Shown: positions 7,060 through 19,356, numbered from the stretch's first letter. The stretch is DNA of 64,000 bases from Chakrabartia godavariana (GCA_005518185.1 RKSN01000001.1:248001-312000); one strand, 5' to 3'. Notes: generated by a model not told the origin, from the sequence alone. Numbers and translations: made by a program.

Positions 7060-7485
7060 TCAGGCGCGGCCGAGGCGGGAGACGAGCGCGACGAAGAAGG
7101 CCGTCGACCAGCCGAGCAGCAGGAAGCCGTTGATCCCCTCGATCGCCGCAACCAGCCGCCAGGCGGGATCGATATAGCGGTCGTCAAAGCCGATCCCGGC
7201 ATAGCTGATCGTCGAGAAATAGACCGAGGTCTCAAGCGTCGGGATCGCGCCGATCATGAGGTAGAGCGCGGCATAGACCCAGATCTCGATCCCGTGCAGC
7301 ACGAAGATCGCGACGACGAGGCACAGGGTGAAGAAGACCGTGCGCAGCGACAGCGCCGGGATGTGGTGCATCCGCTCCACCTGCGCCTCGCCCCGCAGCG
7401 CCCGCCCGAGCAGGGCAAGGCCGAACCCGTGGAAGATCACGGTGACAAAGACCATCACGGTCGACACGGACAGCTGCACGAGCAT
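7060..7485 (-). CDS. Two-pore-type ion channel family membrane protein
   Basis: 141 residues from ATG 7485; a longer frame upstream was rejected because it runs back through the SRAP gene. Hydrophobic segments lie at about 5-28, 48-82 and 112-135, with a pore-loop-like stretch VYFSTISYAGIGFDD at 88-102. The position matches the selectivity filter of bacterial two-TM potassium channels (usually T-x-G-Y-G-D), but the residues are altered (A-G-I-G-F-D). Channel topology is likely; potassium selectivity is uncertain. Ends 21 bases from the convergent SWIB gene stop. Confidence 0.7.
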   Translation of the reverse strand: MLVQLSVSTVMVFVTVIFHGFGLALLGRALRGEAQVERMHHIPALSLRTVFFTLCLVVAIFVLHGIEIWVYAALYLMIGAIPTLETSVYFSTISYAGIGFDDRYIDPAWRLVAAIEGINGFLLLGWSTAFFVALVSRLGRA

Positions 7486-7569
7486 GGTCTGTGCCTTGCG
7501 TCGCAACCACCACCGCGTCAACCGCACATGGCTTGACCATCGGCGGCAAAAGCATCCAGATGCGCCCCG

Positions 7570-8202
7570 ATGTGCAATCTCTATCGCCTTGACGTTCCGG
7601 CCAACCAGATTGCCGACGCCTTTGGTGTCGACGCGGGCAGCGACCCGTGGGTGGGGGATTATGTGGCCCCGGGCAAATATGCGCCCGTCATTGTCCGCGC
7701 CGATGGCCGCAAGGTGCTCGTCCCGCGCGTCTGGGGCGTGCCGCCGCCGCCCAATGGCGACCGGCCCGTCACCAATGTCCGCAATCTCGACAGCCCGTTC
7801 TGGATCGGCACGTTGCGGCACACGATGTTCCGCTGCCTCATTCCGGTCACCAGCTTTCAGGAATGGGGCGGGGAGCGTGGCCGCCGGACGCAGCACTGGT
7901 TCTCGGTGCCGTCCGAGCCGGTCTTCGCAATTGCGGGCATCTGGCGCGACAGCGAAGTGGCGAGCTTTGCGATGCTGACGACCGATCCCAATCAGCTGGT
8001 TGGCAGCGTCCACCCCAAGGCGATGCCCGTGATCCTCCACAGCTATGATCATGATGCGTGGCTCCGCTCTGACTGGGAGGAGGCGCGACAGTTGGTCGTG
8101 TCCTATCCGTCCCAGCTGATGGCGATGGCGGACGCGCCGCCCATCGAGAAACCCAAGGTTTCGGCTGACCCCGCCATTGACCTTTTCAGCCGTTCGGCGT
8201 AG
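7570..8202 (+). CDS. SRAP (HMCES/YedK) family abasic-site protein
   Basis: 210 residues. SRAP proteins use the N-terminal Cys exposed after Met removal to form a stable thiazolidine crosslink with abasic sites in single-stranded DNA, shielding replication forks. The expected residues are visible: Cys2 (MCNLYRL), Asn69 in the NVR motif, Glu98 in FQEW, and His148 in HPKAMPVIL. Length is typical. It is divergent from the ion channel across 84 bases, and is a single gene just upstream of the str operon. No SOS box was identified. Confidence 0.9.
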   Translation: MCNLYRLDVPANQIADAFGVDAGSDPWVGDYVAPGKYAPVIVRADGRKVLVPRVWGVPPPPNGDRPVTNVRNLDSPFWIGTLRHTMFRCLIPVTSFQEWGGERGRRTQHWFSVPSEPVFAIAGIWRDSEVASFAMLTTDPNQLVGSVHPKAMPVILHSYDHDAWLRSDWEEARQLVVSYPSQLMAMADAPPIEKPKVSADPAIDLFSRSA

Positions 8203-8397
8203 TGGCCCGCTCGCCCGTCGGGAATGGTGCGTGTGAGAATCCCTCGCAAACCCCAGGATTTTCGGGCATTACATAGCGCTTGAACACTGTTTGTGCGGGA
8301 ATTGTCCCCGGGCTTTTGCCTTGGGGCCGATTCGTGTTTTCCTTGTGGAAACGCCTACGCCGTGCATCAGAGTAACTTCGTAAAGGTGAAGGGCTTC

Positions 8398-8769
8398 ATG
8401 CCAACGATCAATCAGCTGGTCCGCAAGGGCCGGGCGCCGCAGAAGGCGAAATCCAAAGTTCCCGCGATGGAACAGAACCCGCAGAAGCGTGGTGTCTGCA
8501 CCCGCGTGTATACGACGACCCCGAAAAAGCCGAACTCGGCGCTCCGCAAGGTGGCCAAGATTCGTCTGACCAACGGTCGCGAAGTCATCAGCTACATTCC
8601 CGGTGAAGGTCACAACCTTCAGGAGCACTCGGTTGTGCTTATCCGCGGCGGTCGTGTTCGCGACCTTCCCGGCGTGCGCTACCACGTTCTCCGCGGCGTG
8701 CTCGACACGCAGGGTGTGAAGGACCGCAAGCAGAGCCGTTCGAAGTACGGCGCGAAGCGTCCTAAGTAA
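8398..8769 (+). CDS. rpsL: Ribosomal protein S12
   Basis: 123 residues, the decoding-centre protein of the 30S subunit. The [11 protein letters not shown] loop with Lys43 is intact. The second loop reads [13 protein letters not shown], so residue 88 is arginine where most bacteria have lysine; lysine-to-arginine at this site is a classic streptomycin-resistance change. First gene of the str cluster, with about 195 bases upstream where a promoter must lie, though no clear -35/-10 pair could be chosen. Start ATG 8398 with GAAGGG close before it. Confidence 0.98.
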   Translation: MPTINQLVRKGRAPQKAKSKVPAMEQNPQKRGVCTRVYTTTPKKPNSALRKVAKIRLTNGREVISYIPGEGHNLQEHSVVLIRGGRVRDLPGVRYHVLRGVLDTQGVKDRKQSRSKYGAKRPK

Positions 8770-8796
8770 TCTTCCCAATTAGAAGGATAAGCTGAC

Positions 8797-9267
8797 ATGG
8801 CTCGTCGTCGTCGTCCCGAAAAGCGGGAAATCCTGCCCGATCCCAAATTTGGTGATGTGGTGCTGTCGAAATTCATGAACTCCGTCATGCTTGACGGGAA
8901 GAAGTCGGTTGCTGAAGGGATCGTCTATGGCGCTCTCGAGGCGATCGAGGTCAAGGCCAAGAAGGAACCGCTTGGCGTGTTCCATGACGCGCTGAACAAT
9001 GTGAAGCCGGGCATCGAAGTCCGTTCGCGTCGCGTTGGTGGTGCCACCTACCAGGTTCCGGTCGAAGTTCGTACCGAACGTGCCCAGGCGCTTGCGATCC
9101 GCTGGCTGATCAATGCCGCGCGCTCGCGCTCGGAAAACACCATGGCTGCCCGCCTGTCGGGTGAGCTGATGGATGCCGCGAACAACCGTGGCAATGCGGT
9201 CAAGAAGCGTGAAGACACGCACCGCATGGCGGAAGCCAACCGCGCCTTCTCGCACTACCGCTGGTAA
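8797..9267 (+). CDS. rpsG: Ribosomal protein S7
   Basis: 156 residues, a 30S head protein that nucleates assembly by binding the 3' domain of 16S rRNA. It begins [20 protein letters not shown] and contains the typical [11 protein letters not shown] and [11 protein letters not shown] segments. It follows rpsL by 27 bases. The stop is followed by a hairpin (9284-9305). In other bacteria S7 represses its own operon; no E. coli-like operator could be identified here. Confidence 0.98.
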   Translation: MARRRRPEKREILPDPKFGDVVLSKFMNSVMLDGKKSVAEGIVYGALEAIEVKAKKEPLGVFHDALNNVKPGIEVRSRRVGGATYQVPVEVRTERAQALAIRWLINAARSRSENTMAARLSGELMDAANNRGNAVKKREDTHRMAEANRAFSHYRW

Positions 9268-9283
9268 TCGCGCTGTAACAATC

Positions 9284-9305
9284 GGGGCGTCTTAGCGGAC
9301 GCCCC
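9284..9305 (+). promoter_or_regulatory. Intercistronic hairpin between rpsG and fusA
   Basis: A perfect 8-bp stem (ggggcgtc / gacgcccc) with a 6-base loop, without a T-run. More likely an mRNA stability or translational element than a terminator, since fusA follows 21 bases later. Confidence 0.45.
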
Positions 9306-9326
9306 ACCCCTTCGGAGTATTCCACA

Positions 9327-11399
<2,073 letters not shown>

Positions 11400-11409
11400 T
11401 CGTGAAAGA

Positions 11410-11456
11410 CGGATTATGGCGCGCGCCTGATTTGGCAGGCGCTCGCCCGCAATCCG
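11410..11456 (+). promoter_or_regulatory. Structured leader upstream of tuf
   Basis: The 93-base gap between fusA and tuf contains an outer stem cggatt / aatccg (11410-11415, 11451-11456) enclosing a perfect gcgcctg / caggcgc stem (11423-11429, 11436-11442). No T-run follows, so it is probably an RNA element or processing site in the tuf leader. Confidence 0.4.
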
Positions 11457-11492
11457 AAACTGTGAACCAATCGAAGAACGAGGTTTAGAACA

Positions 11493-12683
11493 ATGGCTAA
11501 GGCTAAATTTGAGCGGACGAAGCCGCACTGCAACATCGGCACCATCGGTCACGTCGACCACGGCAAGACGTCGCTGACGGCTGCCATTTCGAAGATCCTG
11601 GCTGAAACCAACGGCGGCGTTGCTGTCGACTTCGCCAACATCGACAAGGCTCCGGAAGAGCGCGAGCGCGGCATCACCATTTCGACGGCGCACGTCGAAT
11701 ATGAAACCGCTGCCCGTCACTACGCCCACGTCGACTGCCCGGGCCACGCTGACTATGTGAAGAACATGATCACCGGTGCTGCGCAGATGGACGGCGGCAT
11801 CCTCGTCGTTTCGGCCACGGACGGCCCGATGCCGCAGACCCGTGAGCACATCCTGCTCGCCCGTCAGGTCGGCGTGCCGCAGCTCGTCGTGTTCATGAAC
11901 AAGGTTGACCTTGTTGACGATCCCGAAATCCTCGAGCTCGTTGAAATGGAAATCCGCGAACTGCTCTCGAACTATGACTTTGACGGCGATAACATCCCCG
12001 TCATCCAGGGTTCGGCGACCTGCGCGCTCAACGACACCAACCCGGAAATCGGCCGCGAAGCCATCCTGAAGCTGATGGCTGCTGTCGACAGCTGGATCCC
12101 GCAGCCGGCCCGTCCGCTCGACAAGCCGTTCCTGATGCCGATCGAAGACGTGTTCTCGATCTCGGGTCGTGGTACGGTCGTTACCGGCCGCGTCGAAACC
12201 GGCGTTGTGAAGGTTGGCGAAGAAGTCGAAATCGTCGGCCTCAAGGACACCAAGAAGACCGTCGTCACCGGCGTCGAAATGTTCCGCAAGCTGCTCGATC
12301 AGGGTGAAGCTGGCGACAACATCGGCGCGCTGATCCGCGGCGTTGGCCGTGAAGAAGTTGAGCGTGGCCAGGTTCTCTGCAAGCCGGGCTCGATCACGCC
12401 GCACACCGAGTTCACCTCGGAAGTGTACGTCCTGTCGAAGGAAGAAGGCGGCCGTCACACGCCGTTCTTTGCGAACTATCGTCCGCAGTTCTACTTCCGC
12501 ACGACCGACGTCACCGGTGAAGTCGTTCTGCCGGAAGGCACGGAAATGGTCATGCCGGGCGACAACGTCCAGCTCGGCGTGAAGCTGATCGCACCGATCG
12601 CGATGGAGCAGGGTCTCCGCTTCTCGATCCGTGAAGGTGGCCGGACCGTCGGTTCCGGGGTTGTCGCCTCGATCACGAAGTAA
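11493..12683 (+). CDS. tuf: Elongation factor Tu
   Basis: 396 residues, delivers aminoacyl-tRNA to the ribosome. The P-loop GHVDHGKT is at 19-26, followed by RGITIST and [12 protein letters not shown], with NKVD for guanine recognition; domains II and III are complete and end [11 protein letters not shown]. It is the last gene before a strong terminator. A second tuf copy may exist elsewhere, but only one is in this window. Confidence 0.98.
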   Translation: MAKAKFERTKPHCNIGTIGHVDHGKTSLTAAISKILAETNGGVAVDFANIDKAPEERERGITISTAHVEYETAARHYAHVDCPGHADYVKNMITGAAQMDGGILVVSATDGPMPQTREHILLARQVGVPQLVVFMNKVDLVDDPEILELVEMEIRELLSNYDFDGDNIPVIQGSATCALNDTNPEIGREAILKLMAAVDSWIPQPARPLDKPFLMPIEDVFSISGRGTVVTGRVETGVVKVGEEVEIVGLKDTKKTVVTGVEMFRKLLDQGEAGDNIGALIRGVGREEVERGQVLCKPGSITPHTEFTSEVYVLSKEEGGRHTPFFANYRPQFYFRTTDVTGEVVLPEGTEMVMPGDNVQLGVKLIAPIAMEQGLRFSIREGGRTVGSGVVASITK

Positions 12684-12699
12684 TATAGCGCAATCAACA

Positions 12700-12735
12700 C
12701 CGCCCGATTCTCCTCGCGAGGATCGGGCGGTTTGC
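12700..12735 (+). terminator. Terminator after tuf
   Basis: The stem ccgcccga / tcgggcgg (12700-12707, 12723-12730) encloses a second palindrome (tcctcgcgagga) and is followed by tttgcttgttt. It separates the str unit from the S10 unit; rpsJ starts 41 bases later, so a promoter is expected between 12731 and 12776. Confidence 0.85.
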
Positions 12736-12776
12736 TTGTTTAAAGTTTTTGGCTCTTTCTCATCGGTAAACGGACT

Positions 12777-13088
<312 letters not shown>

Positions 13089-13114
13089 GGCCGCTCGTCT
13101 CTTAGAGATTCGGG

Positions 13115-13255
13115 ATACCGCACATCCTTCGTGATGTGGCTGCGTCCCCCGTCTTTTCCGCCGGCAACGCGCGGAAAGCCAGCCCGGACGGGGTGACTTC
13201 ATTTTTGGGTTGAACATGCCCGCGGGGAATGGGTCCTCGTGGGCCTCTGTGTTAA
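13115..13255 (+). promoter_or_regulatory. Structured leader upstream of rplC (candidate ribosomal-protein regulatory RNA)
   Basis: The 180-base gap rpsJ-rplC can form several stems: cacatc/gatgtg with a CTTCG-type loop (13121-13138), and ccccgtc/gacgggg (13147-13193) enclosing tttccgc/gcggaaa (13155-13177). After these, gccc...gggc pairing is possible before the AAGGAG site of rplC. In gammaproteobacteria L4 binds a leader at the head of the S10 operon; a comparable role here is inference. Confidence 0.4.
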
Positions 13256-13268
13256 GGAGAAGTAGATC

Positions 13269-14024
13269 ATGCGCACTGGCGTGATCGCGAAGAAGGTCGG
13301 CATGACGCGCATCTTCAAGGAAGATGGCCGTCACGTGCCCGTTACCGTTCTTTCGCTTGAAAATTGCCAGGTCGTGTCGCAGCGCACCCTTGATCGTGAC
13401 GGTTACGTCGCGGTTCAGCTGGGTGCCGGTGCGGCCAAGGCCAAGAACGTCGCAAAGCCGCAGCGCGGCCATTTTGCGAAGGCAGAAGTCGAGCCCAAGG
13501 CTCGTCTCGTCGAATTCCGCGTCGCTGAAGATGCGCTGGTGGATGTGGGTGCGGAAATCTCCGCAGACCATTTCGTCGCCGGCCAGCTCGTTGACGTTGC
13601 CGGTCATACCCAGGGTAAGGGTTTTGCGGGCGCCATGAAGCGTTGGGGCTTCGGCGGTCTGCGTGCCACCCACGGTGTGTCGGTCTCGCACCGCTCGCAC
13701 GGTTCGACGGGTAACCGTCAGGATCCGGGCAAGGTCTTCAAGAACAAGAAGATGGCCGGTCACATGGGTGATCGTCAGCGCACGCAGCAGAACCTCGAGA
13801 TCGTCCTGACGGACGCCGAGCGCGGTCTGCTGTTCGTTCGTGGTTCGGTTCCGGGCGCCAAGGGCACCTGGCTCACCGTCTCGGACGCCGTGAAGGTCTC
13901 GCGCCCCGCCGACGCTCCGTACCCCGCCTCGGTTCGCACCGCTGGCGCGCCGGTCGAAGCTCCCGCAGAAACTCCGGCTGAAGTCGCTGATGCGCCTGAA
14001 GCTGTCGAAAATCAGGAGGGCTAA
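13269..14024 (+). CDS. rplC: Ribosomal protein L3
   Basis: 251 residues, an early assembly protein of the 50S subunit whose central loop reaches the peptidyl-transferase centre. Typical signatures are [32 protein letters not shown] and [20 protein letters not shown]. The last 30 residues are a low-complexity alanine/proline/glutamate tail, longer than in E. coli (209 residues). Preceded by AAGGAG. The gln in the conserved GNRQDPG motif is the usual methylation site of PrmB. Confidence 0.97.
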   Translation: MRTGVIAKKVGMTRIFKEDGRHVPVTVLSLENCQVVSQRTLDRDGYVAVQLGAGAAKAKNVAKPQRGHFAKAEVEPKARLVEFRVAEDALVDVGAEISADHFVAGQLVDVAGHTQGKGFAGAMKRWGFGGLRATHGVSVSHRSHGSTGNRQDPGKVFKNKKMAGHMGDRQRTQQNLEIVLTDAERGLLFVRGSVPGAKGTWLTVSDAVKVSRPADAPYPASVRTAGAPVEAPAETPAEVADAPEAVENQEG

Positions 14025-14027
14025 GCC

Positions 14028-14654
14028 ATGAAGCTCAAGGTTCAGACCCTCGACGCCAAGGCAAAGGGCGACATCGACCTTGCGGATACCGTGTTCGGCC
14101 TCGAGCCGCGCGCAGACATCCTGCACCGCGTTGTCACCTGGCAGCTCGAAAAGGCCCGCGGCACTGCCCGTGGTGCCCGCGAGCGCGCCGACGTGGCTCG
14201 CACCGGCAAGAAGTTCGGTCGTCAGAAGGGTGGCGGCACCGCCCGTCACGGCGATCGTCGCGCACCCGTCTTCATCGGCGGCGGCAAGGCGCACGGTCCC
14301 CGCGTCCGTGACTTCAACCCGTCGCTCAACAAGAAGATCCGTGCCCTCGGCCTCAAGATGGCGCTTTCCGCCAAGGCGAAGGCCGGCACGCTGATCGTTC
14401 TCGAAGACCTGGCGCTCAAGGAAGCCAAGACGAAGGCGCTTGTTGGCACGCTCAACAAGCTCGGTTTTGGTCGCACCGCTCTCGTGATTGACGGTGAAGC
14501 CGTTGAAACGAGCTTCGCGCTTGCTGCGGCCAACATCCCCGGCGTCGACGTGCTGCCCGCCATGGGCGCCAATGTTTACGACATCCTTCGCCACGATACG
14601 CTGGTCCTGACCCGCGCTGGCGTTGAAAAGCTGGAGGCGCGGTTCAATGGCTAA
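14028..14654 (+). CDS. rplD: Ribosomal protein L4
   Basis: 208 residues, lines the 50S exit tunnel and in enterobacteria controls the S10 operon. The extended internal loop ([24 protein letters not shown]) is conserved. The start follows the rplC stop by three bases, and the 3' end overlaps rplW by 8 bases, so translation is coupled. Confidence 0.97.
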   Translation: MKLKVQTLDAKAKGDIDLADTVFGLEPRADILHRVVTWQLEKARGTARGARERADVARTGKKFGRQKGGGTARHGDRRAPVFIGGGKAHGPRVRDFNPSLNKKIRALGLKMALSAKAKAGTLIVLEDLALKEAKTKALVGTLNKLGFGRTALVIDGEAVETSFALAAANIPGVDVLPAMGANVYDILRHDTLVLTRAGVEKLEARFNG

Positions 14655-14952
14655 GAAGCAGGCGGATATCCGCCACTATGACGTGGTGCTCGCGCCCCAC
14701 ATCACCGAAAAGGCGACGATGGCCAGCGAACACAACGCTGTTGTGTTCCGCGTGGCCGGCGATGCGACCAAGCCGCAGATCAAGGCGGCGGTCGAAGCGC
14801 TGTTCGACGTCAAGGTGACGGGCGTCAACACGATCGTCCAGAAGGGCAAGACCAAGAAGTGGAAGGGCGAGGCCTATCGTCGTTCTGACTTCAAGAAAGC
14901 GATTGTGACGCTGGCCGAAGGTCAGTCGATCGACGTGACCACGGGGATCTGA
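14647..14952 (+). CDS. rplW: Ribosomal protein L23
   Basis: 101 residues, located at the tunnel exit where it docks trigger factor and SRP. ATG 14647 overlaps the end of rplD by 8 bases; the protein begins [20 protein letters not shown] and contains the loop [20 protein letters not shown]. An in-frame start further upstream was rejected because it lies inside rplD and lacks similarity. Confidence 0.97.
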   Translation: MAKKQADIRHYDVVLAPHITEKATMASEHNAVVFRVAGDATKPQIKAAVEALFDVKVTGVNTIVQKGKTKKWKGEAYRRSDFKKAIVTLAEGQSIDVTTGI

Positions 14953-14957
14953 GAACC

Positions 14958-15794
14958 ATGGCACTGAAGCATTATAACCCGACCAGCCCGGCCCGTCGTG
15001 GCCTGATCCTGGTGGACCGCTCTGCGCTGCACAAGGGCAAGCCCGTCAAGGCTCTGACCGAAGGCAAGCGCAAGACCGGCGGTCGCAACAACAAGGGCCA
15101 TGTGACGTCGCGCGGTATCGCCGGCGGCCACAAGCAGCGCTATCGCATCATCGACTTCAAGCGTCGCAAGTGGGACGTGGAAGCGACGGTCGAGCGTCTG
15201 GAATATGACCCCAACCGCACCGCGTTCATCGCGCTCGTCAAGTATGACGACGGTGAGTTGGCCTACATCCTTGCGCCGCAGCGTCTCGCCGCTGGCGACA
15301 AGGTGATCGCAGCCAAGAAGACCGACGTGAAGCCGGGCAACGCGATGGAACTGGGCCAGATGCCGGTCGGCACCATTGTCCACAACGTGGAAATGAAGCC
15401 GGGCAAGGGCGGCCAGATCGCCCGTTCGGCAGGCACCTATGTGCAGGTCGTCGGTCGTGACCGCGGCATGGTCATTGTCCGCCTGAACTCGGGCGAGCAG
15501 CGTTACCTGCGTTCGGACTGCATGGGCACCGTTGGCGCCGTGTCGAACCCCGACAACGGCAACACCAACCTTGCCAAGGCCGGCCGCAACCGCTGGCTGG
15601 GCAAGCGTCCGCTGACGCGCGGTGTCGCGAAGAACCCGGTCGACCACCCGCACGGTGGTGGTGAAGGCCGCACCTCGGGTGGCCGTCATCCGGTGACCCC
15701 GTGGGGCAAGCCGACCAAGGGCGCCCGCACGCGTTCCAACAAGGCGACGGACAAGATGATCATCCGGTCGCGTCACGCGAAGAAGAAGAGGTAA
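14958..15794 (+). CDS. rplB: Ribosomal protein L2
   Basis: 278 residues, essential for subunit association and peptidyl transfer. The C-terminal [20 protein letters not shown] region contains the conserved histidine needed for activity. It begins [16 protein letters not shown] and ends in a basic RSRHAKKKR tail. Five bases separate it from rplW. Confidence 0.98.
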   Translation: MALKHYNPTSPARRGLILVDRSALHKGKPVKALTEGKRKTGGRNNKGHVTSRGIAGGHKQRYRIIDFKRRKWDVEATVERLEYDPNRTAFIALVKYDDGELAYILAPQRLAAGDKVIAAKKTDVKPGNAMELGQMPVGTIVHNVEMKPGKGGQIARSAGTYVQVVGRDRGMVIVRLNSGEQRYLRSDCMGTVGAVSNPDNGNTNLAKAGRNRWLGKRPLTRGVAKNPVDHPHGGGEGRTSGGRHPVTPWGKPTKGARTRSNKATDKMIIRSRHAKKKR

Positions 15795-15797
15795 GTC

Positions 15798-16076
15798 ATG
15801 GCCCGTTCCGTCTGGAAAGGTCCCTTTGTTGACCTTCATCTGCTGAAGAAAGCAGAAACCGCTGCTGAAGCGGGCACGCGTGCCGGCCCGATCAAGACCT
15901 GGTCGCGTCGTTCGACGATCCTTCCGCAGTTCGTTGGCCTGACGTTCAACGTCTATAACGGCCGCAAGTTCATCCCCGTCCTCGTCAGCGAGGAAATGGT
16001 CGGCATGAAGCTTGGTGAATTTGCGCCCACGCGCACCTTCCCGGGCCACGCCGCTGACAAGAAGGGCAAGCGCTGA
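15798..16076 (+). CDS. rpsS: Ribosomal protein S19
   Basis: 92 residues, 30S head protein that pairs with S13 near the A site. [18 protein letters not shown] at the start and [17 protein letters not shown] at the end are characteristic. Its TGA overlaps the ATG of rplV by one base. Confidence 0.98.
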   Translation: MARSVWKGPFVDLHLLKKAETAAEAGTRAGPIKTWSRRSTILPQFVGLTFNVYNGRKFIPVLVSEEMVGMKLGEFAPTRTFPGHAADKKGKR

Positions 16077-16456
16077 TGTCCAAGTCTGCATCTCCCCGTC
16101 GCGTCGGCGACAAGGAAGCGCTCGCTGTCGGCACCATGATCCGTGGGTCGGCGCAGAAGCTGAACCTCGTCGCGGGCCTGATCCGCGGCAAGAAGGCCGG
16201 TGACGCGCTGAACATCCTCCAGTTCTCGACCAAGGCGATGGCTGTGGACGTCCGCAAGGTGCTCGCTTCGGCGATCGCGAACGCGGAAAACAACCACAAC
16301 CTCGACGTGGACGCGCTGGTCGTCAGCGAAGCGAGCGTCGGCAAGTCGATTGCCATGAAGCGTTTCGCCACCCGCGCTCGCGGTCGTTCGACCCGCATCG
16401 TCAAGCCGTTCAGCCGCCTGCGCGTGGTTGTCCGCGAAGTGCAAGAGGAAGCATAA
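16076..16456 (+). CDS. rplV: Ribosomal protein L22
   Basis: 126 residues, with the long beta-hairpin that lines the exit tunnel and influences macrolide binding ([24 protein letters not shown]). Starts at the ATG overlapping the rpsS stop. Length is slightly above E. coli (110) because of an N-terminal serine/proline extension. Confidence 0.97.
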   Translation: MSKSASPRRVGDKEALAVGTMIRGSAQKLNLVAGLIRGKKAGDALNILQFSTKAMAVDVRKVLASAIANAENNHNLDVDALVVSEASVGKSIAMKRFATRARGRSTRIVKPFSRLRVVVREVQEEA

Positions 16457-16459
16457 GCC

Positions 16460-17155
16460 ATGGGTCAGAAGAGCAATCCGATCGGCCTTCGTCTCCAGAT
16501 CAACCGGACCTGGGACAGCCGCTGGTACGCCGATGGCGCCGACTATGGCCGTCTCCTCCTGGACGACCTGAAGCTGCGCAAGTACATCATGAAGACGCTG
16601 CCGCAGGCTGCGATCTCCAAGGTGGTCATCGAGCGTCCGGCCAAGACCTGCCGCATCTCCATCTATGCCGCACGCCCGGGCGTGATCATCGGCAAGAAGG
16701 GCGCGGACATCGAAAAGCTGCGCAAGACGCTGGCGTCGATGACCTCGAGCGACGTGTCGCTGAACATCGTTGAAATCCGCAAGCCGGAAATCGATGCCAA
16801 GCTCGTCGCCCAGGGCGTTGCCGATCAGCTGGAGCGTCGTATCGCCTTCCGTCGCGCGATGAAGCGCGCGGTGCAGTCGGCCCTGCGTCTGGGTGCCGAA
16901 GGCATTCGTATCACCTGCGCCGGCCGTCTGGGTGGCGCGGAAATCGCCCGCACCGAATGGTATCGCGAAGGCCGTGTGCCGCTGCACACGCTGCGCGCCA
17001 ACGTCGATTACGCTGAAGCCGAAGCGCACACCGCTTATGGCGTCTGCGGGATCAAGGTGTGGATCTTCAAGGGTGAAATCCTTGGCCATGATCCGATGGC
17101 AACCGACCGTCTGATGCTTGACGCGCAGACGTCCGGCGTCCGTCCGGCCCGCTGA
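16460..17155 (+). CDS. rpsC: Ribosomal protein S3
   Basis: 231 residues, at the mRNA entry tunnel with helicase-like activity together with S4 and S5. The KH domain signature [15 protein letters not shown] is at about 75-89, and the C-terminal half carries [26 protein letters not shown]. Three bases after rplV. Confidence 0.98.
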   Translation: MGQKSNPIGLRLQINRTWDSRWYADGADYGRLLLDDLKLRKYIMKTLPQAAISKVVIERPAKTCRISIYAARPGVIIGKKGADIEKLRKTLASMTSSDVSLNIVEIRKPEIDAKLVAQGVADQLERRIAFRRAMKRAVQSALRLGAEGIRITCAGRLGGAEIARTEWYREGRVPLHTLRANVDYAEAEAHTAYGVCGIKVWIFKGEILGHDPMATDRLMLDAQTSGVRPAR

Positions 17156-17170
17156 GTTTAGGATAGAGCA

Positions 17171-17605
17171 ATGCTGCAACCGAAACGCACAAAATTCCGC
17201 AAGGCGCACAAGGGCCGTATCCACGGTCTCGCCAAGGGCGGCACCGATCTGAACTTCGGCTCTTATGGCCTGAAGGCGCTTGAGCCGGACCGGATCACCG
17301 CGCGCCAGATCGAAGCGGCCCGTCGTGCCATCACGCGTCACATCCGCCGTCAGGGCCGTTTGTGGATCCGCGTGTTCCCGGACGTGCCGGTGTCGTCGAA
17401 GCCTGCCGAAGTCCGCATGGGCTCCGGTAAGGGCGCTCCCGAATATTGGGCGGCGCGCGTCAAGCCGGGCCGTATCCTGTTCGAACTCGATGGCGTTCCT
17501 GGCCCGATCGCGGCTGTCGCTTTCAGCCGTGCCGCTGAAAAGCTGCCGATCAAGACCAAGGTCGTTGCCCGTCTGGGTGACTTCTCGCACTTGGGAGCTG
17601 AATGA
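17171..17605 (+). CDS. rplP: Ribosomal protein L16
   Basis: 144 residues, organises the A-site tRNA region of the 50S subunit. [17 protein letters not shown] opening and the [22 protein letters not shown]-like centre are characteristic (here [18 protein letters not shown]). The stop overlaps the start of rpmC. Confidence 0.98.
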   Translation: MLQPKRTKFRKAHKGRIHGLAKGGTDLNFGSYGLKALEPDRITARQIEAARRAITRHIRRQGRLWIRVFPDVPVSSKPAEVRMGSGKGAPEYWAARVKPGRILFELDGVPGPIAAVAFSRAAEKLPIKTKVVARLGDFSHLGAE

Positions 17606-17811
17606 TGACCAAGATTGCCGATCTTAACGTCAAGACCGACGACCAGCTGGTCGAAGAGCTTGTCAACCTGAAGCGTGAGCAGTTCAATCTGCGCTTCCAG
17701 GCGGCGACCAGCCAGCTCGAGAAGCCCGCCCGCATCCAGCAGGTGCGTCGGGACATCGCCCGCATCAAGACGCTTCAGACGCAGCGCGCCGCTGCTTCTG
17801 CGGCCAAGTAA
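17602..17811 (+). CDS. rpmC: Ribosomal protein L29
   Basis: 69 residues of helical-hairpin protein beside L23 at the tunnel exit. The core [20 protein letters not shown] and [11 protein letters not shown] is typical. Two adjacent ATG codons (17602 and 17605) are possible; both overlap the end of rplP, and the second gives MTKIADL, closer to most L29 starts. Confidence 0.95.
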   Translation: MMTKIADLNVKTDDQLVEELVNLKREQFNLRFQAATSQLEKPARIQQVRRDIARIKTLQTQRAAASAAK

Positions 17812-17823
17812 GGACCAGGTGAC

Positions 17824-18093
17824 ATGCCCAAGCGCGTGCTGACCGGAACGGTCGTTTCCGACAAGACCGACAAGACGGTTGTGGTCAACGTTGAGCGTAA
17901 GGTGAAACACCCGCTCTACGGCAAGATCATCCGCCGTTCGAAGAAATATCACGCCCATGACGAAGGCAATGCCTTCAAGACGGGCGAAGTGGTGCGCATT
18001 GAAGAATGTGCTCCGATTTCGAAGCTGAAGACCTGGAAGGTCATTGAGAAGGTCGGCGGTGCTGCGGCAATCGTCGATCCGATGGAGGGCTGA
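17824..18093 (+). CDS. rpsQ: Ribosomal protein S17
   Basis: 89 residues, primary 16S rRNA binder with an OB fold. [19 protein letters not shown] at the N-terminus and [21 protein letters not shown] in the middle are characteristic. It lies 12 bases after rpmC and 3 before rplN. Confidence 0.97.
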   Translation: MPKRVLTGTVVSDKTDKTVVVNVERKVKHPLYGKIIRRSKKYHAHDEGNAFKTGEVVRIEECAPISKLKTWKVIEKVGGAAAIVDPMEG

Positions 18094-18096
18094 TCC

Positions 18097-18465
18097 ATGA
18101 TTCAGATGCAGTCCAATCTGGATGTCGCCGATAACTCGGGCGCCAAGCGCGTGCAGTGCATCAAGGTGCTCGGCGGCTCCAAGCGTCGTTTTGCCAGCGT
18201 TGGGGATGTGATCGTTGTGTCGATCAAGGAAGCCCAGCCGCGCGGCAAGGTGAAGAAGGGTGACGTGCACCGCGCGGTCATCGTGCGCACCGCCAAGGAC
18301 ATTCATCGTCCCGACGGTTCGACGATCCGTTTCGACGGCAACGCGGCGGTCCTCGTCAACAAGAACGAAGAGCCGATCGGCACCCGTATTTTCGGCCCGG
18401 TCTGCCGCGAACTGCGTGCGAAGAACTTCATGAAGATCATCTCGCTCGCGCCGGAGGTGCTGTAA
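18097..18465 (+). CDS. rplN: Ribosomal protein L14
   Basis: 122 residues, forms an inter-subunit bridge. [20 protein letters not shown] and [26 protein letters not shown] are diagnostic. Stop and rplX start share one base (TAATG). Confidence 0.98.
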   Translation: MIQMQSNLDVADNSGAKRVQCIKVLGGSKRRFASVGDVIVVSIKEAQPRGKVKKGDVHRAVIVRTAKDIHRPDGSTIRFDGNAAVLVNKNEEPIGTRIFGPVCRELRAKNFMKIISLAPEVL

Positions 18466-18785
18466 TGGCTTCGCTGAAGATCAAGAAGGGTGACAAGGTC
18501 GTCGTCCTGTCCGGTAAGGACAAGGGCAAGCACGGCGAAGTGACCAAGAGCCTTCCCAAGGAAGGCAAGGTCATCGTGTCGGGCGTGAACATCGCCACCC
18601 GTCACAAGAAGCCGACCCAGGCAAACCCGCAGGGCGGGCTGGAACGTCGCGAAGCGCCGATGCCAGTGTCGAAGGTCGCGATCGAAGATCCGAAGACGGG
18701 CAAGCCCACGCGCGTTCGCTTCGAAATCAAGGACGGCAAGAAGGTCCGTGTGGCCGTGAAGTCCGGGGAAGTGATCAATGGCTGA
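18465..18785 (+). CDS. rplX: Ribosomal protein L24
   Basis: 106 residues, assembly initiator near the exit tunnel, with a KOW motif at about 5-32 ([20 protein letters not shown]) and the conserved [13 protein letters not shown] segment. Overlaps rplE by 8 bases, so L5 translation is coupled. Confidence 0.97.
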   Translation: MASLKIKKGDKVVVLSGKDKGKHGEVTKSLPKEGKVIVSGVNIATRHKKPTQANPQGGLERREAPMPVSKVAIEDPKTGKPTRVRFEIKDGKKVRVAVKSGEVING

Positions 18786-19356
18786 CAAGTACAAGGCCCG
18801 TATGCAGGGCATCTACGAAGCAACGATCATCAAGGCGATGACCGAGAAGTTCGGGTACACCAACCCGCTTCAGGTTCCGCGTCTTGAAAAGATCGTCATC
18901 AACATGGGTGTTGGTGAAGCGACGCAGGACAAGAAGAAGGTCGAAATCGCCGCTGCAGAAATGGAGCTGATCGCAGGCCAGAAGCCGGTGATCACCAAGG
19001 CGAAGAAGTCGATCGCGCAGTTCAAGCTGCGTGAAGGCATGCCGATCGGTTGCAAGGTGACCCTGCGCCGCGAACGCATGTACGAATTCCTCGATCGCCT
19101 GATCACGATCGCGCTCCCGCGCGTCCGCGACTTCCGTGGTCTCAACCCGAAGTCGTTCGACGGCCGTGGCAACTATGCCATGGGTCTGAAGGAGCAGCTG
19201 GTTTTCCCGGAAATCAGCTATGACAAGATCGAAAAGATGCGTGGCATGGACATCATCGTCACGACGACCGCAAAGACCGACGACGAGGCGCGTGAGCTGC
19301 TTCGCCTGTTCGGTTTCCCTTTCCCTCAAAATGAAGAGCAGAAGCAGGCCGCGTAA
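18778..19356 (+). CDS. rplE: Ribosomal protein L5
   Basis: 192 residues, binds 5S rRNA and contacts S13 across the subunit interface. Conserved pieces: [31 protein letters not shown] and [22 protein letters not shown] split by a few residues. The C-terminus is a little longer than in E. coli (179), ending NEEQKQAA. Confidence 0.98.
   Translation: MADKYKARMQGIYEATIIKAMTEKFGYTNPLQVPRLEKIVINMGVGEATQDKKKVEIAAAEMELIAGQKPVITKAKKSIAQFKLREGMPIGCKVTLRRERMYEFLDRLITIALPRVRDFRGLNPKSFDGRGNYAMGLKEQLVFPEISYDKIEKMRGMDIIVTTTAKTDDEARELLRLFGFPFPQNEEQKQAA

Noticed and set aside
7486-8052. Longer start for the ion channel gene
   Set aside because: It would run antisense through the SRAP gene, whose Cys2 start and active-site residues are complete.
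8203-8397. A defined promoter for the str operon
   Set aside because: Several -35-like sequences exist (for example TTGAAC at 8280) but none has an acceptable -10 at 16-18 bases, so no site was assigned.
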